In this document: positions 36,757-45,241 of the stretch, piece by piece | How positions within the stretch are numbered: position 1 is the stretch's first letter | How the letters are laid out: every line of letters begins with the position of its first letter | NCBI RefSeq assembly: GCF_007097485.1 | Contig: NZ_VKDE01000018.1 | Location: forward strand, 168,892 to 232,891 | Origin: Carboxylicivirga sp. M1479 | GTDB lineage: Bacteria > Bacteroidota > Bacteroidia > Bacteroidales > Marinilabiliaceae | DNA length: 64,000 nt | Reading direction: 5' to 3' | Made by a program: the position numbers and the translations under genes | The notes under the pieces: model-generated | What the model was told of the DNA's origin: nothing | Database searches by the model: none | What the model saw: the letters and a program-made list of their open reading frames with translations, nothing else

Positions 36757-38784
36757 ATGAAACCTAATTCTCGAATATTAATGCTTCTTTTATTGCTGAT
36801 GACAGTAGCTACGGCTTTTGCTCAACGTAATGAATTAAAGCGAGCACAGGAATTTTTAGCTAACGAGGAATACTACAGGGCATTGGAGTATTACAATTTG
36901 GCTCGCGAAAAAGGAGCGGAGTATAATACACAAACAAAGATTGAAATTGCACGTTGCTATTTCTATCAAAAAAATGTTACTGAAGCCTTTTCCAGATATG
37001 TGGAACTAGAAGATCAGCTTACAGGTGAAGACATCATCAATTATGCATCTTGTTGGCAACAAGAAGGTGGATTTGAGTTAGCTATTGAATGGTACGAAAA
37101 AGCCAAAAAACATGGGGCTAATCCTATTGATATGGATAAACTCATTGAGGCTTGTGAGTGGGCGGGTGAAAATGGCGATTTTAACACTGAAGTGGTGGTT
37201 AACCCAGCTAGTTTATTAGTAGGAGATGTTTCTTTTGGTATACAGTATTACAAAGATGGTGTGGTTTTTTCAGCCGAAAAGGAGGGGAAAAGCAAAGAAG
37301 TGGACCGTTCTGGTAGAGGAATGTTAAACCTGGCTTTCTCAAAATTGATTGACGGTGAATTACAAGAGGGGAGCAGATCCTTTTCAAAAGAATTAGAATC
37401 AGATTATCATGTTGGTGCTACTGCCTTTACAAGTGATTTTAAGCGTATTTTTTATACTAAGCCAGTACGTATAAAAGGGGGTGATAGTCGATTAAAAATA
37501 TTTACCTCAGAGTTTAATGGAGAAGATTGGGTCAATGAAAAAGTACTCTCTATTAGTTCTGACGATGCAAATGTTGCCTACCCAGCTGTATCACCTGATA
37601 ATAAATACTTGTATTATACATCTACTGAACGCGAAGGTTTTGGTGGTAAAGATCTTTATAAAGGCGAAATTAAAGCTTCAGGAGACGTTGCTAATGGCGA
37701 AAACTTAGGGAAAGGTATAAATACCTTTGGTAACGAAGAATGGCCTTATATTGACAAGGATGGTAATCTGTTTTTTGCTTCTGATGGACACCTTGGTTTT
37801 GGTGGATTAGATATTTTTATGGCTGAAATAACGGAAAACGGCTTTGAAAATGTGACTAATTTACGTCAGCCGATAAACAGTGGTAAAGATGATTTTGGAT
37901 ATGTACTAGAACCAGGGAATCCTAGTCGTGGATTTCTATCTTCAAATCGTTTAGGAAATGGAAGTAGCGATGCTGTATTTACCATTGCTCCCCCTATGGT
38001 TGTTGAAGAAACTGATGATGCACCTCCAATATTTGGTTTAGATGAGATTCCAGTAGTGGATATGCAGCAAGAAATACCTGTTGATACAGTGCCTGAACTT
38101 GTAGTTCCGGTTGTTGATTTATCAATGTTTCCAACAAGCTTAAGTACTAAGCTAACTTCTACTTTTAATGGTAGTGTAATTGCAGGAGTAACTGTGGAAA
38201 TACGTGACGCTAATGATGGAACATTGGTGGCATCTTCGCAAAGTGGAGACGATGGCAAAGTTACAATTGTTATACCTGATACTTATAAGAAGAATGATCA
38301 AGAGTTCGAAATTAAATTCTCAAAAGTAGATTTTGATTCTAAACGAATGATTGTGAATATAATGGAAGTTGAAGATATTAATAATAACGGATTATCATTA
38401 ACACCTATATTTAGAGATGATGTTCTAGATGATATTGGTACGATGATAGTTACGTACGTTGGCAATGAAATTACGAAGGAAGGATTAGCAGTTTTAGATG
38501 AACTAGCGACCTATTTATTGCAAAATCCGAATATTGTTGTCAAACTAAATGGTCATACAGAGGCAAAAGGTAATCGATACAATAACTTAAACGTATCCCA
38601 AAATATTGCCGATAAAGCTGAGCAAATAATGATTTCGAAAGGTATTAATGATGAACAGTTAATACCTCGCGGATATGGTGAACGATATTTGAAGAATAAA
38701 TGTAAACGTGGAGTATATTGTTCCGATAGTGAGCATTTGATAAATCGCCGTATTGAGATTGTTGTTTGGCGTATGTTAGAGTAG
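36757..38784 (+). CDS. PorE-like protein: TPR, PD40 propeller, CRD and OmpA domain
   Basis: A 675-residue protein with signal peptide (ends TAFAQ). Domain order: TPR-like helices at about 25-135; a beta-propeller of PD40/WD40-like repeats at about 150-410, including 'YPAVSPDNKYLYYTS'; a Pro/Val-rich linker; a carboxypeptidase-regulatory-like sandwich at about 465-545; and an OmpA C-terminal peptidoglycan-binding domain at about 570-675. This is the architecture of Porphyromonas PorE, which connects the T9SS outer-membrane complex to peptidoglycan. In the OmpA motif the usual Asp and Arg that hold diaminopimelate appear as Glu (GHTEAKG) and Asn (SQNIAD), so binding may be altered. It follows porP/sprF by 54 bases. 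Confidence 0.92.
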   Translation: MKPNSRILMLLLLLMTVATAFAQRNELKRAQEFLANEEYYRALEYYNLAREKGAEYNTQTKIEIARCYFYQKNVTEAFSRYVELEDQLTGEDIINYASCWQQEGGFELAIEWYEKAKKHGANPIDMDKLIEACEWAGENGDFNTEVVVNPASLLVGDVSFGIQYYKDGVVFSAEKEGKSKEVDRSGRGMLNLAFSKLIDGELQEGSRSFSKELESDYHVGATAFTSDFKRIFYTKPVRIKGGDSRLKIFTSEFNGEDWVNEKVLSISSDDANVAYPAVSPDNKYLYYTSTEREGFGGKDLYKGEIKASGDVANGENLGKGINTFGNEEWPYIDKDGNLFFASDGHLGFGGLDIFMAEITENGFENVTNLRQPINSGKDDFGYVLEPGNPSRGFLSSNRLGNGSSDAVFTIAPPMVVEETDDAPPIFGLDEIPVVDMQQEIPVDTVPELVVPVVDLSMFPTSLSTKLTSTFNGSVIAGVTVEIRDANDGTLVASSQSGDDGKVTIVIPDTYKKNDQEFEIKFSKVDFDSKRMIVNIMEVEDINNNGLSLTPIFRDDVLDDIGTMIVTYVGNEITKEGLAVLDELATYLLQNPNIVVKLNGHTEAKGNRYNNLNVSQNIADKAEQIMISKGINDEQLIPRGYGERYLKNKCKRGVYCSDSEHLINRRIEIVVWRMLE

Positions 38785-38822
38785 TGTTGATAAGATTGTA
38801 TAACGATAATATCGTGTCAAAA

Positions 38823-39452
38823 ATGAAACTTAAATCACTTATTATATTAGCCGTAGTACTCGTAACTAGCATTGATGCAAAAGCTGATAAGCTTGAATCA
38901 ATGAGAACGAGCAAGAAGATTATTCGCATGAGTAGTGCTCAATCACCTTCTTTTGCCATTCAGATAATTGCCTTGAAATTACCACCGCAGGCTCCTGAGT
39001 TTTTCCATAATGTTGAAGTTGCAAGAGAGTATCCATGTAGTGATGGTTACTATCGTTTTTGTGTAGGGGAATTTAGTTCATATGAAGACGCTAAAAGAGC
39101 TGTCGATGGCGTTAAAAGCTTAGGTTATGAGCAGGCCTTTGTGGTAAATACCACTGAATATGTTTTAAAGGGGCAAGCTAGTGTCATTGGGAGCGCATCT
39201 ACAAAAATGATTGATCCCAATAAAGAGTATACCATTCAATTAAGCGCATTTAGATTTCCAGTATATCTTAATCACTTTAAGAATATTGATGATATAATGG
39301 AGTTTCGCATGAAAGATAAAATTTTTAGGTATACGACTGGTCAATTTATGGGTGATGTAGCAGAGCAAGAGCTTAATAAGATAAAAGCCTTAGGATACAA
39401 AGATGCACATCTGGTTGAGCTAGAAAAGTATTTGCCCTTTAAGATTGAATAA
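38823..39452 (+). CDS. Periplasmic double-SPOR-domain protein
   Basis: The ATG at 38823 is chosen because it begins a signal peptide (MKLKSLIILAVVLVTS, ends DAKA); a longer in-frame extension from 38766 overlaps the preceding gene. The mature protein of about 190 residues contains two SPOR-like units: about 38-112 ('SPSFAIQIIALK' to 'YEQAFVVN') and about 133-207 ('KEYTIQLSAFRF' to 'AHLVELEKYL'). SPOR domains bind denuded peptidoglycan glycans. It is the last gene of the adhesin cassette and may help to place the complex in the cell wall. Divergence from canonical SPOR is moderate, so the sugar-binding function is inferred. Confidence 0.8.
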   Translation: MKLKSLIILAVVLVTSIDAKADKLESMRTSKKIIRMSSAQSPSFAIQIIALKLPPQAPEFFHNVEVAREYPCSDGYYRFCVGEFSSYEDAKRAVDGVKSLGYEQAFVVNTTEYVLKGQASVIGSASTKMIDPNKEYTIQLSAFRFPVYLNHFKNIDDIMEFRMKDKIFRYTTGQFMGDVAEQELNKIKALGYKDAHLVELEKYLPFKIE

Positions 39453-39459
39453 AATATTG

Positions 39460-39467
39460 TAGCTTTG
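39460..39467 (+). promoter_or_regulatory. Promoter -7 element of rnpB
   Basis: A perfect TAGCTTTG whose last base is 6 bases before the predicted 5' end of the RNase P RNA at 39473. It overlaps the region just after the SPOR stop codon. Confidence 0.7.
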
Positions 39468-39472
39468 CAAAT

Positions 39473-39836
39473 ATAGCAAGCCGGTCTATCGCTGCAATCA
39501 AGTATTGGAGAGGAAAGTCTGGGCAATGCAGAGCACTGTACTTCTGAATAGGAAGAAGCTCGTAAGGGTTTAGTAACGTAGCAGAGAATAACCGCCTTCG
39601 GGTAAGGGTGAAAAGGTGAGGTAAGAGCTCACCAATGGGGTAGGTAACTATGCCAGTTGTACGTCTTACAGATTGCAAGACCATGTATATCATAACTCCG
39701 TAAGGAGCAGAGCTGCTCGTTCTGTTTTGAAAAAAGTTGTGAGGGGTAGGTCGCTCAAAGTAGCAGGTGACTGCTATTTTAGATAAATGATAGACGCTCC
39801 TTGTGAGTAACAGGACCCGGCTTACAGGCTTGCTAT
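39473..39836 (+). ncRNA. rnpB: RNase P RNA (type A)
   Basis: The catalytic RNA that matures tRNA 5' ends. The conserved cores are readable: GAGGAAAGTCTGGGCA near 39510-39525 (P4/CR I), 'GGGTGAAAAGGTGAGGTAAGAGC' type sequence in the 39605-39630 region (CR II/III), 'AGATAAATGATAGACG' at 39781-39796 (CR V), and 'ACAGGACCCGG' near the end. The closing helix P1 is explicit: ATAGCAAGC (39473-39481) pairs with GCTTGCTAT (39828-39836). A T run follows and acts as terminator. Length 364 bases is normal for Bacteroidota. Confidence 0.95.
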
Positions 39837-39865
39837 TTTTTTCTTTTAATTTCGACCTTATCGTT

Positions 39866-41164
39866 ATGACTGGATATATAGCTAAAATTGTCCATTACCT
39901 CAATGATGAAATTTGGCGCGTAAGAGCAGATCAAACTCCTAAGCAACAATTCTTCTTAATCCGATTAATCCGAACTTTTTACTTGGCTATTAAAGGCTTT
40001 GTTGAAGATAATTGCCCCCAAAAAGCCGCTTCTTTATCTTTTTATTCTTTCATATCTATTGTACCTGTGGCAGCCTTAGGTTTTGGCATTGCCAAAGGTT
40101 TTGGATTAGATCGCAGATTGTCGGGCTTTTTAGAATCGCACATGGAAGGGCAGGCTGAAGTTGTTCAGAGAGTAAGTAAGTTTGCAAGTAGTTATTTAGA
40201 ATCGACGCCAGGGGGAAACCTGGCTGGTATTGGATTAGCCATCTTGCTTTGGTCTGTTCTACAAGTATTCAGTAATATTGAAACTTCTTTTAACCAAATA
40301 TGGAAGGTTAAGCAATCGCGCAGTATGTTGCGTAAGTTTAGTGATTTTATGTCGCTCATGTTTGTCGGTATCTTAACAATTGCCTCTTCTGGTGGAATGA
40401 TTATCTTAATTACCAATCGTTTATCAGATTTTGGTGTTAATGTTCAATGGTTAATACCTGTTGTATCCTACTTTATAGCTTGGATTGTGTTTGCTTTAAT
40501 GCTGTCGATAATGCCCAACGCTAGAGTAAAACCCTTATCGGCAATTTTTGGAGGTATTATCGCAGGAACCATGTTTCAGCTATTGCAGTTTGGCTATTTC
40601 CACTTTCAAAAAATGGTAACTAGCTATAACGTCATTTATGGAACATTTGCCGCATTACCCTTATTTATGTTGTGGATGAATCTGAGTTGGCTCATTGTAT
40701 TATTTGGGGCTGAACTAACCTATGCACAACAAAATGCCCATAGTTACGAGTACGATTCTGATATTAAAAACATAAGTAATGCCTACAAGCGCATTTTACT
40801 GCTCTTTATAGTAGAGCGAGTAGTAAAGCGCTTTGATAGGGGAGAAAAGGCCTATAATAACCTTGAATTGTCCTTAGAATTGAAGTTGCCACTCCGCTTA
40901 GTCAACGAACTTCTATATAAGTTAGTTGATAGTGATGTTTTTTGCGAAATAGCAGATGATAAAACGAATGACACTTATTATCAACCTGCTTTATCCATTC
41001 AACACCTCACAATTGTGAAAGTTAATACCATGATTGATCAACATGGAACTCATGATTTACATTATGAAGAATCGGAAGATTTAAATCGCTTGAAAGGGGT
41101 GATAGAGGCCTTGAACGATAAAATACTTAATTCTCGTTCAAATGTATTATTAAAAGATTTATAA
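39866..41164 (+). CDS. YihY/BrkB family inner-membrane protein
   Basis: A 432-residue protein (ATG at 39866). The frame is open further upstream from a GTG at 39803, but that stretch lies within the RNase P RNA, so the ATG is preferred. Six transmembrane segments and the family motif 'KAASLSFYSFISIVPV' (about residues 50-65) identify the YihY/BrkB (formerly mis-called RNase BN) family of putative inner-membrane exporters. The cytoplasmic C-terminal ~130 residues contain a winged-helix-like segment ('YNNLELSLELKLPLRLVNELLYKLV'-type region), common in Bacteroidota members. The physiological substrate is unknown. Confidence 0.9.
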   Translation: MTGYIAKIVHYLNDEIWRVRADQTPKQQFFLIRLIRTFYLAIKGFVEDNCPQKAASLSFYSFISIVPVAALGFGIAKGFGLDRRLSGFLESHMEGQAEVVQRVSKFASSYLESTPGGNLAGIGLAILLWSVLQVFSNIETSFNQIWKVKQSRSMLRKFSDFMSLMFVGILTIASSGGMIILITNRLSDFGVNVQWLIPVVSYFIAWIVFALMLSIMPNARVKPLSAIFGGIIAGTMFQLLQFGYFHFQKMVTSYNVIYGTFAALPLFMLWMNLSWLIVLFGAELTYAQQNAHSYEYDSDIKNISNAYKRILLLFIVERVVKRFDRGEKAYNNLELSLELKLPLRLVNELLYKLVDSDVFCEIADDKTNDTYYQPALSIQHLTIVKVNTMIDQHGTHDLHYEESEDLNRLKGVIEALNDKILNSRSNVLLKDL

Positions 41165-41179
41165 TCTCTTAGATATAAA

Positions 41180-41368
41180 AAGACCGCATCAACCGGGATT
41201 ATTTAAACTCCTGTAAACAGGATTTGAGTGCATGTAATTATCGATAATCCTCCGTACTACAAGTAGTAACCACAAGGGCGAGGCCCGCTCTTTAAAAACA
41301 TAGCGTCACTCGGTGTTCTGATAGTGTTGAGTTTAACAATCTAACGACTGATGCGGAATATTTTTTTT
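41180..41368 (+). ncRNA. ssrS: Probable 6S RNA (Bacteroidales-1 type)
   Basis: A structured, gene-free transcript candidate of about 185 bases. The closing stem is CCGCATCA (41184-41191) with TGATGCGG (41349-41356). A second stem, TTAAACTC (41203-41210) with GAGTTTAA (41329-41336), leaves asymmetric internal loops, and the interior forms a GC-richer terminal region around CAAGGGCGAGGCCCGCTC. A run of eight or more T residues after the closing stem acts as terminator. The long imperfect hairpin with a central bulge is the 6S RNA architecture, which sequesters RNA polymerase. The identification is by structure, not sequence; a tmRNA or SRP RNA is excluded by length and missing motifs. Confidence 0.65.
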
Positions 41369-41544
41369 GTCAATGAACGTACTACAAATATATGTTTTTA
41401 AAGCCCTGTATCCAAGAAAACACAAGGGTTTTATGTGTTTTGTGGTGGAACAAATTGATTAGTAAATTATTAAAATGTGTACTTTTACAATTACTTTAAG
41501 AGTTCATCAGTAGAATGCAAGATTAATAGGATAATTGGAAACGA

Positions 41545-42912
41545 ATGTACGTTATTGTAGATATTGAAACAACTGGCGGGAATATGAAAAATGGCAAAAT
41601 TACTGAAATTGCCATTTATCGACATGATGGTGAGAAGATTGTAGATGAATTTGTTAGCCTGGTTAATCCTGAAAGTTATATACCTCCATTTATTACTTCG
41701 CTCACAGGAATTACTAACGAGATGGTATCAACAGCTCCTTTGTTTTATCAGGTAGCAAAAGATGTTGTTAATATTTGCCAAGATGCTGTTTTTGTAGCTC
41801 ATAATGCAGGGTTTGATTATAACTTTATCAAAGAAGAATTTAAGAATCTGGGATATAATTTTGAGATGCCTACCATTTGTACCGTTAAGCTTTCTCGAAA
41901 GTTGTTACCAGGTCATGCATCTTATAGTCTGGGTAAGATATGTCCTGATTTAGGAATTGGAAACGGTGCTCGACATAGAGCAGCTGGGGATGCTCTGGCT
42001 ACTGTTGAATTATTTGAAATTTTATTGAAAAAGAATAATGGTATCCTAAATCCTGAGGATCCATATAAGGAGTTTTCTGCTGATGGTTTACACCCTAATT
42101 TGTCCATTGATCATATAAAGTCTTTACCGACCGAAACAGGTGTGTATTATATGCATAATGAGGGTGGCGAACTGGTGTATATTGGTAAAAGTAAAAATAT
42201 ACGAAATCGTATTATAACGCATCTTGGTAATCCTAAAACTAAAAAGGGATTGGAGATGAAGCAAAATGCTGCCAATATTAGCTATAGTTTAACAGGTAGT
42301 GAATTGATTGCTTTGTTAAAAGAATCAAATGAAATAAAACAGGATAAACCACGCTATAACCGCGCGCAACGTCGATCAAAAAACAAAATTGGCTTATATA
42401 CTTATACCGATCGCGCTGGTTACGCACGTTTGATGCTCAAGCCTAACTCTGGAGTTGAAATTCCCATTGCAACTTTTGACACTATTCAAGAGGGGAGAGA
42501 GAGACTTTTCACTTGGATTGAAGAATACGAACTGTGTCAACAATTGTGTGGATTATATGATGGCAAACACGGATGCTTTCAGTTTCAATTAAAAACCTGT
42601 AAAGGTGCTTGTGTTGGCGAGGAAGAGGATCAAAGTTATAATAAAAGAGTTTTAGAGTTGATTAAAAAACTCTCTTATGGTCATGCCAACTTAGTTATTT
42701 TAGATAAAGGTAGAAACATCTCAGAAATGGCAGTTGTTGTTATTGAAAGTGGCCGTTACCTTGGTTGGGGATATATTAATGAGGAGGAATGTATTAGTGA
42801 GCCCCAACAGTTTAAAGAGTACATTACTTTTTACGATGATAATGGGGATACAAGAACAATTATCTCCTCTTATTTGCGAAATAAAAAGTACAGGAAATTA
42901 ATTCCTTATTAA
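41545..42912 (+). CDS. DnaQ-like 3'-5' exonuclease fused to a GIY-YIG nuclease domain
   Basis: A 455-residue protein. The N-terminal DEDDh exonuclease (about residues 1-170) has VDIETTGG (D6, E8), HNAGFDYNF and HRAAGDA with its terminal His and Asp. The second domain (about 190-270) is a UvrC/Cho-type GIY-YIG nuclease with 'TGVYYMHNEGGELVYIGKS' and the catalytic Arg in NIRNRI. The C-terminal ~180 residues contain Cys-rich UvrC-like sequence ('YDGKHGCFQFQLKTCKGAC'). This Cho-like fusion is known from Bacteroidota and others and is often annotated as DNA polymerase III epsilon; more likely it acts in nucleotide excision repair or proofreading. It has no obvious operon partners. Confidence 0.92.
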   Translation: MYVIVDIETTGGNMKNGKITEIAIYRHDGEKIVDEFVSLVNPESYIPPFITSLTGITNEMVSTAPLFYQVAKDVVNICQDAVFVAHNAGFDYNFIKEEFKNLGYNFEMPTICTVKLSRKLLPGHASYSLGKICPDLGIGNGARHRAAGDALATVELFEILLKKNNGILNPEDPYKEFSADGLHPNLSIDHIKSLPTETGVYYMHNEGGELVYIGKSKNIRNRIITHLGNPKTKKGLEMKQNAANISYSLTGSELIALLKESNEIKQDKPRYNRAQRRSKNKIGLYTYTDRAGYARLMLKPNSGVEIPIATFDTIQEGRERLFTWIEEYELCQQLCGLYDGKHGCFQFQLKTCKGACVGEEEDQSYNKRVLELIKKLSYGHANLVILDKGRNISEMAVVVIESGRYLGWGYINEEECISEPQQFKEYITFYDDNGDTRTIISSYLRNKKYRKLIPY

Positions 42913-43049
42913 AAACGTAGCTTAATTCCCTTTTGTATTTAATCATGAGGAGTATTTCAACCAATAGTAAATGTATTTCCAAAAAATAAAGAGCTTATCC
43001 AATTTACTCAATTGCATAAGCTCTTTCAATATATTGAAATATCAGTTTT

Positions 43050-43967
43050 TTATTGTTGCGTGCTAGGTGCTGCTGCAGGAAGCTGCGCAGGTGTTGCTTC
43101 TTGAGTTACCTTAACAGTACTCCATCTCGGATGACCGTCAGCTTTTAAGTATTCAATGTTTTTGGCTATTCCCGCTTTAATGGCTTCAATTGTTTTTTCT
43201 TCATCGCCACTTATCTTATCCATGTTTACAATAAGTAAGGTACGTAACGAGAATGTTTCTATATCTTTATCTAACCATGGATATTCGTCGGCTTTGATAA
43301 CGTCGTTTTCATAATTTTCAGCCCAACCGTTAAAGTCATTTAGATCAATAAGCACCAACTCATCAACCATAATTTGCGGATCAATGTCAAGCATTGCTAA
43401 AGGTGCACTTCCAACAATTAGACCTGCTTCTAAGTTGCCTGAATAAATCTTCTTAAGCATCTTATCATAGTTCAGTTTATTTGGATACCAGTTAACTTTT
43501 GAACGTTTTCTGATGATTTCAGCAGTAAAAGAAGAACTTTGATCATCAGTACCCACACCTAAGCGTTGATTGTCTAGGTCTTGTAGTCTTGTAATGTTAT
43601 TGCTTTTGCGTGTAAACAAATGAATTTGCTCCTTCGCTAAAGGCATAATAACTTTAATAGAACCTGTTTTATGGGTGTTTTCAACTAAATCTTTAGCCTT
43701 TAATAAGCTAAAATAATCCGATTGAATAAACGCAACTTGTGCCTTTGTTTCAGGATCAATTAGAAACTTAAAGTTAGCTGCGCTACCTTGGGTTGGCATG
43801 TTTACAACTTCAATACCTTCCTTTTCAGCCATTACTTTTACTATGTCATCGGCAAAACGGTTATATGAACCATTAATAGGACCAGAAAGAATGTTAATTT
43901 GGCCCAAAATGTTGCTAATAGACACCACCAATAGTAATGCCAGCATAATTGTTAGTTTTCTATTCAT
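43050..43967 (-). CDS. TAXI-family TRAP solute-binding protein
   Basis: A 305-residue secreted protein with a signal peptide (ends SNILGQ). It begins 'INILSGPINGSYNRFADDI', the typical first strand and loop of TRAP-associated extracytoplasmic immunogenic (TAXI) proteins, and continues with 'NMPTQGSAANFKFLIDPE' and 'QRLGVGTDDQSSSFTAE'. The final ~15 residues are rich in Ala, Pro, Gln and Thr. TAXI proteins capture organic acids such as glutamate or oxoglutarate for TRAP permeases, but no permease gene is adjacent. Its position next to accessory DNA makes an orphan function plausible. Confidence 0.88.
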   Translation of the reverse strand: MNRKLTIMLALLLVVSISNILGQINILSGPINGSYNRFADDIVKVMAEKEGIEVVNMPTQGSAANFKFLIDPETKAQVAFIQSDYFSLLKAKDLVENTHKTGSIKVIMPLAKEQIHLFTRKSNNITRLQDLDNQRLGVGTDDQSSSFTAEIIRKRSKVNWYPNKLNYDKMLKKIYSGNLEAGLIVGSAPLAMLDIDPQIMVDELVLIDLNDFNGWAENYENDVIKADEYPWLDKDIETFSLRTLLIVNMDKISGDEEKTIEAIKAGIAKNIEYLKADGHPRWSTVKVTQEATPAQLPAAAPSTQQ

Positions 43968-44371
43968 GAGAATGTGTTTATGGTTAAAATTTAATTTGTT
44001 TGATTTTTTAATGCTCTCTTGTTTTAATGTTTTTGATATGCTTTAAAATCTTTCGTTTATGAAACAGAAAAAGATGTGAAATTGTTTTTACGAGGTATTA
44101 AATCATTAAAGTAAACTAACTTAAGATTGCGATTAAATACACTTAGTGTTTTAGGATTTATTAATGGGCAAAATGCTTTTGCAATATTTATTCGACTATG
44201 GCTTGAAGTGTGTATTAGCTCTTGTAAACTGCTTGAGCAATCAACCGGCTTAGATGTAAAAGCATACATGCTTTTCTGTCTGCTCTAGTAAATAAACAAC
44301 CATTCATTGACTCGTCTAACTGAACAAACAAAACAAGTGATCTGCATTTTCGTGCATACATTAGCGCACAA

Positions 44372-44405
44372 AAAAGCCCTACAAGTAAAAACTTATAGGG
44401 CTTTT
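44372..44405. terminator. Bidirectional hairpin terminator
   Basis: AAAAGCCCTA and TAGGGCTTTT form the stem, extended by AAGT/ACTT with one mismatch, around the loop AAAA. A and T tracts lie on both sides, so it can work on either strand. Confidence 0.75.
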
Positions 44406-44426
44406 CCTAAAATTGCTTCCGCTTTC

Positions 44427-44443
44427 TGCGGAGAGAGAGGGAA
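44427..44443 (-). other. Short match to a tRNA-Ser 3' end (possible attachment-site remnant)
   Basis: On the minus strand the segment reads TTCCCTCTCTCTCCGCA, which resembles the end of the T arm plus the 3' acceptor strand of Bacteroidota tRNA-Ser genes. No 5' half, anticodon arm or T loop is present. Integrative elements often carry such fragments. The match is only 15-17 bases, and it overlaps a small CCGC/GCGG hairpin, so chance is not excluded. Confidence 0.3.
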
Positions 44444-44679
44444 CTGAATATTTGCCTTAAGTGCCCTATTCTCAATATTTTACGAATTCAATTTTTTAAG
44501 TCCTCTGTAAGTCCACCAAAATTGGCTAAAAAATGCCCGTTTTAAATGCGTTTCAATGAACTCATTTCACTTCAAAAATAGCAAAAAGGAACCGAACCTA
44601 AAAATGAATTTCTTGTCAAGTTTATTGCGCAGAAAACTTGACGTATATATATGTCGATATATGAGTGGATTAGACAATA

Positions 44680-44718
44680 AAAAAGCAGCTGTCTCAGAAA
44701 AAGAAACAACTGCTTTTT
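44680..44718 (-). terminator. Terminator of the toxin-antitoxin operon
   Basis: AAAAAGCAG (44680-44688) pairs with CTGCTTTTT (44710-44718); inner arms are nearly complementary too. Read leftward it ends in a T tract about 20 bases after the antitoxin stop codon. Confidence 0.75.
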
Positions 44719-44738
44719 ATTATTTTATATGAGTAGCT

Positions 44739-45236
44739 CTACAAGCCTTGTTGCATCAGTTTTTGCGAAATTTCAGTTTTTTTATGGTTATCAATGGCAT
44801 CACAAATCTTAACGTAGTGCGACATTATATCCAAATTATTCAGGCACATCTTAATCAACCTACCACTAGCCAAAGATGTCACACCCTCATTCTCAATATT
44901 AGATATGGTATTTTTACTAAATCCTAATACTACACTTAATGTTGATGCAGCAATATGGTACTTCGTTCTAAAATTAATTATTTCATCAGGAGCAGCAGCT
45001 CCTTTAGCAACTAAGTAAGCACTTTTTAAAGCTTTCAAATTACGAGTTATTTGATTCTTAGTATAGTGCTTAACTTGCTTTTCTCTATTAATCATGCCCG
45101 TATTTTCATCTACTTCATAATCTAAGTAGTATGCTTCTACGTATGATAATTCCAAGCTCTTGTAATTCTTTTTTACAGTCTCATGTAATTCCTCAGTAGG
45201 CTTATTTTTTCTTGTTAAAACTTTTTTAGTTTCCAT
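44739..45236 (-). CDS. MqsA-like antitoxin with helix-turn-helix domain
   Basis: A 165-residue protein. The C-terminal ~70 residues form an HTH domain of MqsA type ('EIINFRTKYHIAASTLSVVL', then 'GFSKNTISNIENEG'). The N-terminal 90 residues are charged and helical, without the CxxC pairs that bind zinc in E. coli MqsA; indeed this part contains no Cys. The gene lies five bases after the toxin gene, in the toxin-first order typical of mqsRA. The antitoxin would neutralise the toxin and repress the operon by binding the palindrome at 45664-45682. Assigned by domain and context. Confidence 0.8.
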   Translation of the reverse strand: METKKVLTRKNKPTEELHETVKKNYKSLELSYVEAYYLDYEVDENTGMINREKQVKHYTKNQITRNLKALKSAYLVAKGAAAPDEIINFRTKYHIAASTLSVVLGFSKNTISNIENEGVTSLASGRLIKMCLNNLDIMSHYVKICDAIDNHKKTEISQKLMQQGL

Positions 45237-45241
45237 AATTT

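Larger units (their letters stand above)
43968..44738. other. Intergenic border region between core and accessory DNA
   Basis: About 770 bases with no convincing gene. A 70-codon leftward frame at 44057-44269 has no homology I can recognise and is probably non-coding. The region contains a hairpin terminator at 44372-44405, a short tRNA-Ser-like 3' end at 44427-44443, and the terminator of the toxin-antitoxin operon at 44680-44718. Confidence 0.5.

Noticed and set aside
39341..39693. Leftward frames of 61 and 84 codons across the SPOR gene end and rnpB
   Set aside because: They lie on the antisense strand of RNase P RNA and a well-supported gene.
44057..44269. 70-codon leftward frame next to the TAXI gene
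   Set aside because: No homology, no ribosome site, and irregular composition; treated as non-coding.
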